This document shows positions 23,097 through 31,634 of a DNA stretch of 64,000 nt, piece by piece; position 1 is the first letter of the stretch; each line of letters begins with the position of its first letter. The notes beneath the pieces were generated by a model. The model saw only the letters and a list, made by a program, of their open reading frames with translations. It was not told the DNA's origin and searched no databases. Source of the stretch: JBOFOR01 sp051654865 (lineage in GTDB: Bacteria > Bacillota > Clostridia > Peptostreptococcales > Peptostreptococcaceae); the NCBI GenBank assembly GCA_051654865.1, contig JBOFYV010000053.1:1-64000 (forward strand), in the 5' to 3' direction. The position numbers and the translations under genes are program-made.

Positions 23097-24809
23097 ATGG
23101 ATATAAAAAGATTAATAGATTTAACTATGAAAAATAAAAAACCTCAACTGGTATTTAAAAATGCAAAAATAGTAAATGTATTTTCACATGAAATAATAAG
23201 TGGAGATTTAGCTATAGATAATGAAATTATTATAGGAATAGGTAGTTATGAGGGAGAAGAAAATATAGAACTAGATGGTAAATTCATAACTCCGGGACTT
23301 ATAGATGCACATTTACATATAGAGTCTGTTATGGTTACACCCCAAGAATTTGCAAAGGCGGTAGTACCAAGAGGTACTACAACTGTTATAGCAGATCCAC
23401 ATGAAATAGCCAATGTATGCGGTCTTGATGGTATAGATTATATGTTAATTGCAAGCGAAAATCTACCAATTGATATATACTATATGTTGCCATCTTGTGT
23501 TCCAGCCACTAACTTCGAAAATGCAGGGGCAATTTTAAATGCTGAAGACTTGAATAAATATATTGACAACAATAGAGTATTAGGACTCGGAGAGATGATG
23601 AACTATCCAGGTGTTATATATAAAGATGAGGAAATTATTAAAAAGTTAAAACTAGCGAGTAGTAAAAATAAAATTATAGATGGTCATGGACCAGTAATAA
23701 AAAATGATGAATTAAATGCATATGTAATAAGTGGAGTGAATACAGAACATGAATGTACAACTGTTGATGAGATGATAGATAGAATAAGATTAGGTATGTA
23801 CGTAATGATTAGAGAAGGGTCTGCTGCTAGAAACTTAGAAACATTAGTAAGAGGTGTAAATGGATTTAATTATAATAGATGCTTATTTTGTACAGATGAT
23901 AGACATCCACAAGATATATTAAGTAGTGGACATATAGACAACAATGTAAGAATGGCCATAAAAAATGGTCTAGACCCAATAACTGCGATACAAATAGCAT
24001 CAATTAATGCAGCAAACTGCTATGGGTTAAGAAACATAGGAGCAATAGCACCTGGATACAAAGCGGATTTACTTATAGTTGATAATTTAAAAGATTTTAA
24101 TATAGAAAAAGTCTATAAAGAAGGTAAACTTGTAGCAAAAGATAAGATGTCATTATTTGAAATAACGAAAGCCAATAATACAAAGGTAGTAGATACTGTA
24201 AATATAAAAAATATTGAAAAAGAAGATATAAATATTAAGTTAAAGGAAGATATAGTTAACGTTATTAGAGTATTACCACATAGCTTAGTAACTGAAAAGG
24301 TTATAAGAAAAGTAGATATAGAAAACGATTCATTTAAATATAATGAAAAGCTTGATATTTTAAAATTAGTAGTTATAGAAAGGCATAAGAATACTGGTAA
24401 TATAGGACTTGGTTTAGTTGAAAATATTACTTTGAAAAAAGGAGCAATCGCATCTACTATTGCACATGACTCTCATAATATTATTGCAGTTGGAGATAAT
24501 GACAATGATATCTTGAAAGTAATAGAAGAAGTAAAAAGACTAGGTGGAGGGATATCTATATCCTCAAATGGACAGATTTTAGATAGTCTATCACTTCCTA
24601 TTGCAGGGATTATAAGTGACAAAAGTGTTGAATATGTAAATGATAAATTAAATAATATGCTAGATATAGCTTATAACAAATTGAATGTAAACAGAGATAT
24701 AGATCCATTTATGACATTATCATTTTTAGCACTACCCGTAATTCCACAAATTAAATTAACAGATAAAGGTTTATTTGATGTGATAAAATTTGATTTCATA
24801 AATATATAA
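23097..24809 (+). CDS. ade: Adenine deaminase
   Basis: Canonical bacterial adenine deaminase of 570 residues, giving hypoxanthine and ammonia from adenine. The complete set of metal and catalytic residues is visible: H72 and H74 (AHLHIES), ADPHEIANV, E166 (GLGEMM), H197 (DGHGP), H218 (TEHE) and CTDD. It lies 22 bp after the dehydrogenase large subunit with GTGGAGAG as ribosome site, so adenine can be deaminated and oxidised to xanthine by this one operon. It contrasts with the paralogue at 17745, which lacks the DGH histidine. Confidence 0.94.
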   Translation: MDIKRLIDLTMKNKKPQLVFKNAKIVNVFSHEIISGDLAIDNEIIIGIGSYEGEENIELDGKFITPGLIDAHLHIESVMVTPQEFAKAVVPRGTTTVIADPHEIANVCGLDGIDYMLIASENLPIDIYYMLPSCVPATNFENAGAILNAEDLNKYIDNNRVLGLGEMMNYPGVIYKDEEIIKKLKLASSKNKIIDGHGPVIKNDELNAYVISGVNTEHECTTVDEMIDRIRLGMYVMIREGSAARNLETLVRGVNGFNYNRCLFCTDDRHPQDILSSGHIDNNVRMAIKNGLDPITAIQIASINAANCYGLRNIGAIAPGYKADLLIVDNLKDFNIEKVYKEGKLVAKDKMSLFEITKANNTKVVDTVNIKNIEKEDINIKLKEDIVNVIRVLPHSLVTEKVIRKVDIENDSFKYNEKLDILKLVVIERHKNTGNIGLGLVENITLKKGAIASTIAHDSHNIIAVGDNDNDILKVIEEVKRLGGGISISSNGQILDSLSLPIAGIISDKSVEYVNDKLNNMLDIAYNKLNVNRDIDPFMTLSFLALPVIPQIKLTDKGLFDVIKFDFINI

Positions 24810-24858
24810 ATAAAGTAGGTATGAGTTATAAAGTATAATTCATACCTGTTTTATTTAT
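24806..24858. terminator. Bidirectional terminator between ade and the exporter-like gene
   Basis: Arms AGGTATGA/TCATACCT extended by ATAAATAAA/TTTATTTAT around an internal two-base mismatch. T-rich tails occur on both strands, serving both converging genes and overlapping their ends. Confidence 0.75.
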
Positions 24859-25829
24859 ATAGAGCATCCGTTTTGATTTATATAGCTATTTAAAAACTTT
24901 TGAAGTTCAATTAAGCATAAATATAAAATAGCTCTGTTTTCAAACTCTTCTCTAGTGTTAGGAAGAGGTTGGTTTTTAATATCTAATGTCACAGTTTGAA
25001 GTTCTGAAATTAAGTCATTTATAGTATTAAAATCTAAACTGGAGTTTGCTATTTTATATATAAAGTCAGAAATAATATATCCTTGAGATGGAGTGAAGCT
25101 TAATTTATACACATAAGAATATAGTATCTTAATCATATCTCTTTGCTTTTTTATATTTTCTATATAATCTAAAAAGAATTTTGTATCACTTAATAAATTA
25201 TTATTAATATTTTCATATATATACATAGTACTTTTATCTATTAAACTATTTAATTTATTTAAATCTTTCTCGTACTCATCACCTTCAAAAGGATTTTTTA
25301 TAAGTATAGATATATCGAGTAGTAAAATTCTAATTTCCTCTTGAAGATTTAATTGACTATTATATATTTTATCAATATTGCTTGGTATGTACATATTTAT
25401 AATAACACCAATAGAAGCACCTATAATAAATAATAGTGTTTCATTTATAATCATATTAATAGATACACTATTTTGAAGCAAGTAATGAGATGATATCACT
25501 AAACACATTGCCATTACATATTGAATATTTAATATAAAACAAAGTGTAATAATTAGAAAAGTGTATATAGAAAAAGCAATTAAGTTAAAACCAAAGGTGT
25601 TAAAGCATATGCAAGATAAAACTGTACATAGTATAAATCCGTAAACCTTTCCAAGGACAACATTAAGTGTTTCTTTTTTAGTGTTTTTTACTGTCAATAA
25701 AGTAATTATTCCAGCGAACATCCCGTATTGTAAGTTTAGAAACCATGCAATTAGAGTAGCAATTGAGCTTCCGATAGATAGTTTGATTATCTTAAGTGAG
25801 TTACTTTTATTTAATAAGTTACTATTCAT
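24855..25829 (-). CDS. Aromatic acid exporter (ArAE/FUSC-like) family membrane protein
   Basis: The 324-residue product has about six hydrophobic segments in its first 150 residues and a long cytoplasmic helical domain after them. The order SIGSSIATLIAW...MFAGIITLLTVKNT is typical of ArAE_1 proteins of Gram-positives. The substrate is unknown; efflux of aromatic acids is the family inference. A second, divergent member sits at 46646. Confidence 0.8.
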   Translation of the reverse strand: MNSNLLNKSNSLKIIKLSIGSSIATLIAWFLNLQYGMFAGIITLLTVKNTKKETLNVVLGKVYGFILCTVLSCICFNTFGFNLIAFSIYTFLIITLCFILNIQYVMAMCLVISSHYLLQNSVSINMIINETLLFIIGASIGVIINMYIPSNIDKIYNSQLNLQEEIRILLLDISILIKNPFEGDEYEKDLNKLNSLIDKSTMYIYENINNNLLSDTKFFLDYIENIKKQRDMIKILYSYVYKLSFTPSQGYIISDFIYKIANSSLDFNTINDLISELQTVTLDIKNQPLPNTREEFENRAILYLCLIELQKFLNSYINQNGCSI

Positions 25830-26006
25830 TAATCCTCCTAATATTAAACTATTGTATAGTTGTTACCTTAGTTAGTATATCAAATTTATTATTTACTATA
25901 AATGGAAATATATCAATTAGGATACATAATTAATTATTTTATTGATGTTGTAAAAAATATATAATATGCTTTTATTAGAAAATAAATATATATTAAGGGG
26001 GATAAT

Positions 26007-26918
26007 ATGTGGGAAAGAGCGTATCTAAAAGAATTAGCAAAAACAAATTTTAAGAAATCATATAAACAGACAGTGATAGTTTGCTTAATTGTATATGTAA
26101 TAGGTACAGTGTTTGATGGAGGCTATAATTCAGCTAATAACTATGCAAATAATAAAATAAGCTATAATCAAACAGTGTATATAGAGGATTCAACTATATA
26201 TAATACCCAAGAACATATAAGCAACGATGAATTTAACTTAGGAAATAAAATTATAGAAAATGAAAATACAATAGTTAATATCACATCCAATGGGATTATA
26301 GCAACATTTTTTCTAAGTTTATTTAATGCAATTAATAGTATGATATCAGGATTATCATTGGCAGTTTTTGGATTTGTAATGATAGGTATTATGCTTGTAG
26401 CATCATTGCTTAGAGTAGTCATACTGAACCCTGTTAAAATAGGGAAAAATAATTTTTTTATGGGAATCAGACAAGAAAAGCGCAATATAGGTGATGTATT
26501 CTTTTTATTTCATAAATCAAAGTTTATAAAGCCTGGCATAACTATGTTTTTTATGGATATATTTATATTTTTATGGTCATTATTATTAGTTATACCAGGG
26601 ATAATAAAATCTTATGAGTATAGGATGATCCCATATATATTATCGGAAAATCCAGAAATAGATAGAAGGAGAGCTTTTGAACTAAGTAGACATATGATGT
26701 ATGAACAAAAGTGGAATGTATTTATATTAGATTTATCTTTTATTGGTTGGAATATACTATCAAGTATAACATTAGGACTATTAGGAATATTCTATGTAAA
26801 TCCATATATAGAATCTACTTATGCAGAGCTATATGCAGTATTAAGAGATGAAGCAATACAAAGCAACTTTACAAATGATATTGAATTACCAGGATTTGAT
26901 TTAAAATCTGGTTTATAA
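26007..26918 (+). CDS. DUF975 family integral membrane protein
   Basis: The 303-residue product has an N-terminal helix, an extracytoplasmic loop and four further helices. The conserved block IPGIIKSYEYRMIPYILSE and the RRAFELSRHMM motif are DUF975 hallmarks; this domain is common in Firmicutes and has no assigned activity. ATG follows AAGGGGGATAAT. It may be co-transcribed with the MATE gene 17 bp downstream. Confidence 0.85.
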   Translation: MWERAYLKELAKTNFKKSYKQTVIVCLIVYVIGTVFDGGYNSANNYANNKISYNQTVYIEDSTIYNTQEHISNDEFNLGNKIIENENTIVNITSNGIIATFFLSLFNAINSMISGLSLAVFGFVMIGIMLVASLLRVVILNPVKIGKNNFFMGIRQEKRNIGDVFFLFHKSKFIKPGITMFFMDIFIFLWSLLLVIPGIIKSYEYRMIPYILSENPEIDRRRAFELSRHMMYEQKWNVFILDLSFIGWNILSSITLGLLGIFYVNPYIESTYAELYAVLRDEAIQSNFTNDIELPGFDLKSGL

Positions 26919-26935
26919 AATTAGGGGTGGTAAAA

Positions 26936-28405
26936 TTGAATAATGATAAACAACAAGAAATCAGAATGGTGCTAATGAGAGAGGAAAAAGTAAGTAAAGC
27001 ACTACTGACATTAGCAATACCATCAGTTATAGCAATGATGGTAAATGCATTATATAACTTTATTGATACTATGTTTGTAGGTATGTTAAATGATACAGGC
27101 GCAATGGCAGGTGTATCTATTGGATTTCCTTTGTTCTTAATAATATTAGCTATGGGGCAATTAGTAGGAATTGGAGCGTCATCTTTTGCAGGAAGAATGT
27201 TAGGCGCAGGAGAAAAGGAAAGGGCAAATAGAGCAGGAGGTATATCGGTAATACTAGGTGTTTTTCTTGCTATATTAACAGCAACGCTTGGAACTGTATT
27301 TTTAAAAGATATTTTAAAATTTATGGGTGCAACTGAAGATGTAATGAATTATGCAGTACAATACAGTAAGTTTTTAATATTTGGAAGCCTATTTTCAATT
27401 AATAATATGGTGTTCAATAATCTACTTAGAACAGAAGGTGCTGCTAAAAAGTCCATGACTACATTAATACTTGGTGCAGTAGTAAATGTAGTCTTAGACC
27501 CTATATTTATGTTTGATTGGGGATTAGGTCTTGGTGTAAGCGGAGCCGCAATAGCAACTGTAATTGCGCAAGGATGTTCAACGATATTTATACTACATTA
27601 TTATATAGCAGGTAAATCAGTTATAAAAATCAATAAAAATAGCATATTAAAAAGAACAAAGGAAGACCTATATATAATTAAAAACATAATTAAAATTGGT
27701 GCACCTATGTTTATTATGCAAATATTAACATCAGCTGCATTTGGTCTATTAAATAGTGCAGCAGTAGCATTCGGACCAGCCGCACTTGCTACATTAGGAA
27801 TATGCAATAAAATATATTCAATGGTTATCCAAGTGTTACAAGGATATGTTCAAGCATTTCTACCTTTTACAGCATTCAATGTAGGTGCAAAACAGTATAA
27901 AAGAGTAAAAGAAGCTGTTATTTTTTCACTTAAGATAGGTGTTTTTGTAGGAGTTTTAGCAACTATTATATTTAATATAGCTCCAGAAAATTTTATTTGT
28001 ATTTTTACACAGGATGAAGAAGTTATTAAATTAGGTGTAAATTGTCTAAAAACCCAAAGCTACATGCTAGGGGCTGTAGCTTGTGTATTAATAATGAATG
28101 CATTCTTCCAAGCTATGGGTAGAGCTAAGGAGTCAGCTTTTTTAGCAATTGGAAGACAAGGATTATTCTTTATTCCTATGATACTAACACTTCCTCAAAT
28201 ATTTGCAAATAACTATCCTAAAATGCTAGATAATCTAGTTATATATCCAATGCAGCCTGGATTATATGGGGTTATGTTTGCACAACCAGTTGCGGATACA
28301 ACTACTTTTATACTTGCTATATTCTTAGGAATAAGAACAATAAAGAAATTAAATTATTTAATTAATAAAGATATGTACAAAAAAAGTATAGTAAATTTAA
28401 ATTAA
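26936..28405 (+). CDS. MATE family efflux transporter
   Basis: Multidrug/toxin extrusion protein of about 489 residues with twelve membrane segments in two halves. The typical start is LTLAIPSVIAMMVNALYNFIDTMF. I place the start at TTG 26936 because the GTG at 26927 lies inside the ribosome site AGGGGTGG. Substrate unknown; cation antiport of lipophilic compounds is the family role. It ends in the hairpin at 28404. Confidence 0.92.
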   Translation: MNNDKQQEIRMVLMREEKVSKALLTLAIPSVIAMMVNALYNFIDTMFVGMLNDTGAMAGVSIGFPLFLIILAMGQLVGIGASSFAGRMLGAGEKERANRAGGISVILGVFLAILTATLGTVFLKDILKFMGATEDVMNYAVQYSKFLIFGSLFSINNMVFNNLLRTEGAAKKSMTTLILGAVVNVVLDPIFMFDWGLGLGVSGAAIATVIAQGCSTIFILHYYIAGKSVIKINKNSILKRTKEDLYIIKNIIKIGAPMFIMQILTSAAFGLLNSAAVAFGPAALATLGICNKIYSMVIQVLQGYVQAFLPFTAFNVGAKQYKRVKEAVIFSLKIGVFVGVLATIIFNIAPENFICIFTQDEEVIKLGVNCLKTQSYMLGAVACVLIMNAFFQAMGRAKESAFLAIGRQGLFFIPMILTLPQIFANNYPKMLDNLVIYPMQPGLYGVMFAQPVADTTTFILAIFLGIRTIKKLNYLINKDMYKKSIVNLN

Positions 28406-28425
28406 AAGGACATATGTCCTTTTTT
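28404..28425 (+). terminator. Terminator after MATE gene
   Basis: Palindromic stem AAAAGGACAT/ATGTCCTTTT followed by further T residues; it starts at the MATE stop codon. Confidence 0.85.
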
Positions 28426-28487
28426 ACTTTAAAAAGAAATGATAGAATAAATATAAATTAAAGTTAATTGTTAGGAGCAATCGAAGT

Positions 28488-29177
28488 ATGCAAAATGATA
28501 TACTTTATAAAAAAATAATAAATAAAGATGTAAAAGATTTTATAAACAATATACCAAAAGATACTGCAAGCAGATGCAAACTTGTAAAATTTGAAAAATC
28601 TACAGTTATAACAACAAAAGGAAAAAAAATAGAAAAGATATTCATTAATTTACAAGGTAAAATGGAAGTTAAGAATGAATTTGAAAATGGATTTATATAC
28701 AACTTTGCACAAGTAGAATCTTTAGCTTACATTGGAGCTATGGAAATAATGGCAAATGAAAATTTCTATTCATCTACTCTACAATGTATAAGTGAATGTG
28801 TAATGATAGAAATAAATGTAGATGACTTTATAAAATGGATAAATCAAGATCAAACACTAACCTTATGTGTATTAAAGTTTGTATCAAGTAGTATGTATAA
28901 ACAATCATTAAACAAAGGTGAAGTATTAGCTTATCCTGCGATTTACACTTTAATTAGTTATTTAATCAATACATATGAAAATAACAATGAAGAAACGCTA
29001 CTTTTACAAAAAAGTAGAGAGGAAATAGGTTCATTATTAGGATTTTCTATTAGAACAATAAATAGAAATTTAAAAGTTCTTAAAGAAGAAGACTTAATTA
29101 CAGTTAATAGGAAAACTATATCAATAAACAAAGGACAGTATAGCAAACTGTTATATAAATTAGAATCAATAAAATAA
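28488..29177 (+). CDS. Crp/Fnr-family transcriptional regulator
   Basis: Protein of 229 residues with an N-terminal cyclic-nucleotide-binding-like beta-barrel (about 25-125), the long dimer helix and a C-terminal winged helix with SREEIGSLLGFSIRTINRNL as the recognition region. No N-terminal cysteine cluster typical of FNR is present, so it is unlikely to hold an Fe-S cluster there. It lies 26 bp before the glycyl-radical gene, in the same direction, and is the likely regulator of that pair; the signal is unknown. Confidence 0.87.
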   Translation: MQNDILYKKIINKDVKDFINNIPKDTASRCKLVKFEKSTVITTKGKKIEKIFINLQGKMEVKNEFENGFIYNFAQVESLAYIGAMEIMANENFYSSTLQCISECVMIEINVDDFIKWINQDQTLTLCVLKFVSSSMYKQSLNKGEVLAYPAIYTLISYLINTYENNNEETLLLQKSREEIGSLLGFSIRTINRNLKVLKEEDLITVNRKTISINKGQYSKLLYKLESIK

Positions 29178-29203
29178 ATATTAAATATGAGGGAGATATA
29201 TTT

Positions 29204-30697
29204 ATGCAACAAGTACTAAATATTATTAAAGATGAAACATTAAATTATAAGCAACAAGTATTACAATTAGCTGCAGAAGCTGAAAATACATTAGATGTAC
29301 TTAATATAGACGAAGAAACAAAAGAACTACTTAATAAAAATATAATCTGTAATATGTTTGAAGGTAACGCTCCTTATAGACCTAGATACATTATCCCTGA
29401 TTATGAATTATTAATGAAAAATGGATGTGATTTTTTAGATTTAGACTTACCTACTGATATATGGGAAGCTACAAATACACTTTTAATATTTTACAAGCAT
29501 GTACCATCGATTACGTCATATCCAGTATACTTAGGTAATTTAGATGAATTATTAGATCCATTTGTAACAGATGAAGAAGAAGCATATAAAGCAATAAAGT
29601 TATTTTTAAAACATATAGATAGAACATTAACGGACTCATTTGTTCATGCTAATTTAGGCCCTAGAGATTCAAAAGCTGGTAGAATGATTCTTAAAGCTAT
29701 GAAAGAATTACAATGTGCAGTTCCTAATTTAACTGTAAAGTATGATAAACAATTAACTTCAAAAGAATTTATAAACTTATGTGCAGATACTGCGCTAGCA
29801 ACAGCTAAGCCGAGTTTTGCAAATCATGAAATGGATATTAAAGACTTTGGTACTGAAAGATATGCACTAGCAAGTTGCTATAATGGTTTTATAATAGGTG
29901 GGGGTGGACACACTCTATGTAGACTTATGATAAGCGAATTAGCAAAAGAAGCGGATTCTGTAGATGATTTTATAGAAAATAAAATACCTCACGTATCTTT
30001 AAAGTTACTAGATTATATAGATGAAAGAGTAAGGTTTTTATTAGAAGAATCAGCATTCTTTAAATCAAACTTCCTTGTAAAAGAAGGTTTTATAAAAGAA
30101 GAATTATTTACAGGGATGTTCGGTATGGTAGGTCTTGCTGAAGCTGTAAATCATCTATTAGATGCAACTGATCAAAAAGATAGATTTGGACATTCTAAAA
30201 AAGCTGATGAATTAGGCTTAAGAATAATAGAAAAAATAAATGAAGTAGTTACTTCATATAAATCAAAGTATACTACATGTTTTAATGGAAGACATGTAAT
30301 GCATGCTCAAGTAGGAATGAACTCTGATCATGGTATTTCTCCAGGGTGTAGAATACCAGTAGGAGAAGAGCCAGAATTATTTAAACACATATTACAATCA
30401 GCACCATTCCATAAGTATTTCTTCAATGGAATAGGAGATATATTTGTATTTGAAGATACGTATAAAAACAACCTAGAAGCTGTTGTAAATGTTGTTGATG
30501 GAGCATTTAATAGTGGTATTAGATATATATCAGTTTATTCTGATAGCTGCGATGTTGTTCGTGTGACTGGATACCTAGTTAAAAAGTCAGAAGTTGCACA
30601 GTTAGAAGAAGGTAAAGCAGTAAAAAATAATGCCACAGTATTTGGTATGAATCAAAAATATAGTGGTAAGGCATTTGATAGAAGGTTAAGGGATTAA
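29204..30697 (+). CDS. yjjI: YjjI-family glycyl radical enzyme
   Basis: The 497-residue product resembles the YjjI family rather than PFL, class III RNR or the diol dehydratases. The glycyl-radical loop RVTGYL carries G456, 42 residues from the C-terminus, and C225 (LASCYNGF) is the probable thiyl residue. RHVMHAQVGMNSDHG is another conserved block. The reaction of this family is not established to my knowledge. Its activase YjjW starts 2 bp downstream. A Crp/Fnr regulator precedes it, suggesting expression under particular anaerobic conditions. Confidence 0.85.
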   Translation: MQQVLNIIKDETLNYKQQVLQLAAEAENTLDVLNIDEETKELLNKNIICNMFEGNAPYRPRYIIPDYELLMKNGCDFLDLDLPTDIWEATNTLLIFYKHVPSITSYPVYLGNLDELLDPFVTDEEEAYKAIKLFLKHIDRTLTDSFVHANLGPRDSKAGRMILKAMKELQCAVPNLTVKYDKQLTSKEFINLCADTALATAKPSFANHEMDIKDFGTERYALASCYNGFIIGGGGHTLCRLMISELAKEADSVDDFIENKIPHVSLKLLDYIDERVRFLLEESAFFKSNFLVKEGFIKEELFTGMFGMVGLAEAVNHLLDATDQKDRFGHSKKADELGLRIIEKINEVVTSYKSKYTTCFNGRHVMHAQVGMNSDHGISPGCRIPVGEEPELFKHILQSAPFHKYFFNGIGDIFVFEDTYKNNLEAVVNVVDGAFNSGIRYISVYSDSCDVVRVTGYLVKKSEVAQLEEGKAVKNNATVFGMNQKYSGKAFDRRLRD

Positions 30698-30699
30698 TT

Positions 30700-31500
30700 A
30701 TGGCTATTGTTAATAAAATAATTCCATTTTCATGTATTGATGGACCTGGAAATAGAACGGCTATATTTTTCCAAGGATGTAATTTTAAATGTACTTACTG
30801 CCATAACCCAGAAACTATTAACAAATGTATTAACTGCACAAGATGTATAGAGGTTTGCCCTGTAAATGCACTAGAGGTAAGAGATAAAATAGTTACATGG
30901 GATGAATATAAGTGCGTTCAATGTGATAGTTGTATTAGAAAATGTAAACATTTATCAACTCCCAAAACTAAAGATTTTAGTGTTGATGAGTTATTCAATG
31001 AAATACAACAAGTAAGCCCTTTTATACAAGGTATAACAGTAAGTGGTGGTGAATGCACTTTAAATGCAGAATTTTTAATAGAATTATTTAAAAAGGTTAA
31101 GAATGAATTGAATCTAAGTTGCTTTGTAGACACTAATGGAGGCATAGACCTAACTAATTATGAGGAATTAGTGGATATTACTGATAAATTTATGCTAGAT
31201 GTCAAAAGTATAAATGAAGAAGAGCATATTAAAATTACAGGTCTTAGCAATAATACAGTATTAAAAAACTTAAACTACCTTTTAGAAAACGATAAGCTTT
31301 ATGAGGTAAGAACAGTTATTGCTCCTAATTTAGATAATGAAAAAACTGTAGAAGAAGTTTCTGAAATAATTAGAGGAAAATGTAAATATAAGTTTAATGG
31401 TTATAGAAAGTATGGTGTTAGAAAAGAAGGAATTGATTTTCATGGAGAAATAGGACCAACAGAAGATGAATTAAATAATTTAAAATCATATATTAAATAA
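30700..31500 (+). CDS. yjjW: YjjW-family glycyl-radical-enzyme activating protein (radical SAM)
   Basis: The 266-residue product has the CX3CX2C radical-SAM cluster (C27, C31, C34 in GCNFKCTYCHN). Two inserted ferredoxin-type clusters follow (C43, C46, C49, C53 and C72, C75, C78, C82), as in YjjW and the glycerol dehydratase activases. SGGECTLN provides the GGE-type SAM contact. It would use SAM cleavage to install the glycyl radical on the enzyme encoded immediately upstream. Confidence 0.9.
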   Translation: MAIVNKIIPFSCIDGPGNRTAIFFQGCNFKCTYCHNPETINKCINCTRCIEVCPVNALEVRDKIVTWDEYKCVQCDSCIRKCKHLSTPKTKDFSVDELFNEIQQVSPFIQGITVSGGECTLNAEFLIELFKKVKNELNLSCFVDTNGGIDLTNYEELVDITDKFMLDVKSINEEEHIKITGLSNNTVLKNLNYLLENDKLYEVRTVIAPNLDNEKTVEEVSEIIRGKCKYKFNGYRKYGVRKEGIDFHGEIGPTEDELNNLKSYIK

Positions 31501-31543
31501 CACAAAATAGCTAGATAGTAATACTATCTAGCTATTTTGTGTT
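31501..31543. terminator. Bidirectional terminator after yjjW
   Basis: Perfect 18-bp arms CACAAAATAGCTAGATAG and CTATCTAGCTATTTTGTG around TAATA. It begins one base after the yjjW stop codon; T-rich sequence lies at the arm end on the plus strand. Confidence 0.85.
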
Positions 31544-31587
31544 AAAAAAAATAAAAATGTAAAAAAATAGAAAAAAATAGAAAAAAA

Positions 31588-31596
31588 TGGTATAAT
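31588..31596 (+). promoter_or_regulatory. Extended -10 promoter of propeller sensor kinase
   Basis: TGGTATAAT gives a consensus extended -10; no clear -35 is visible in the A-rich upstream tract. The gene starts at 31635. Confidence 0.6.
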
Positions 31597-31634
31597 GAAG
31601 CATAATTAATATTGACTTAATTGGGGATAAGGAC

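Noticed and set aside
31551..31590. A-rich repeats (AAAAAAATAG-type) before the propeller kinase as a CRISPR or satellite array
   Set aside because: Only three imperfect short units of simple A-rich sequence; no spacers or consistent repeat.
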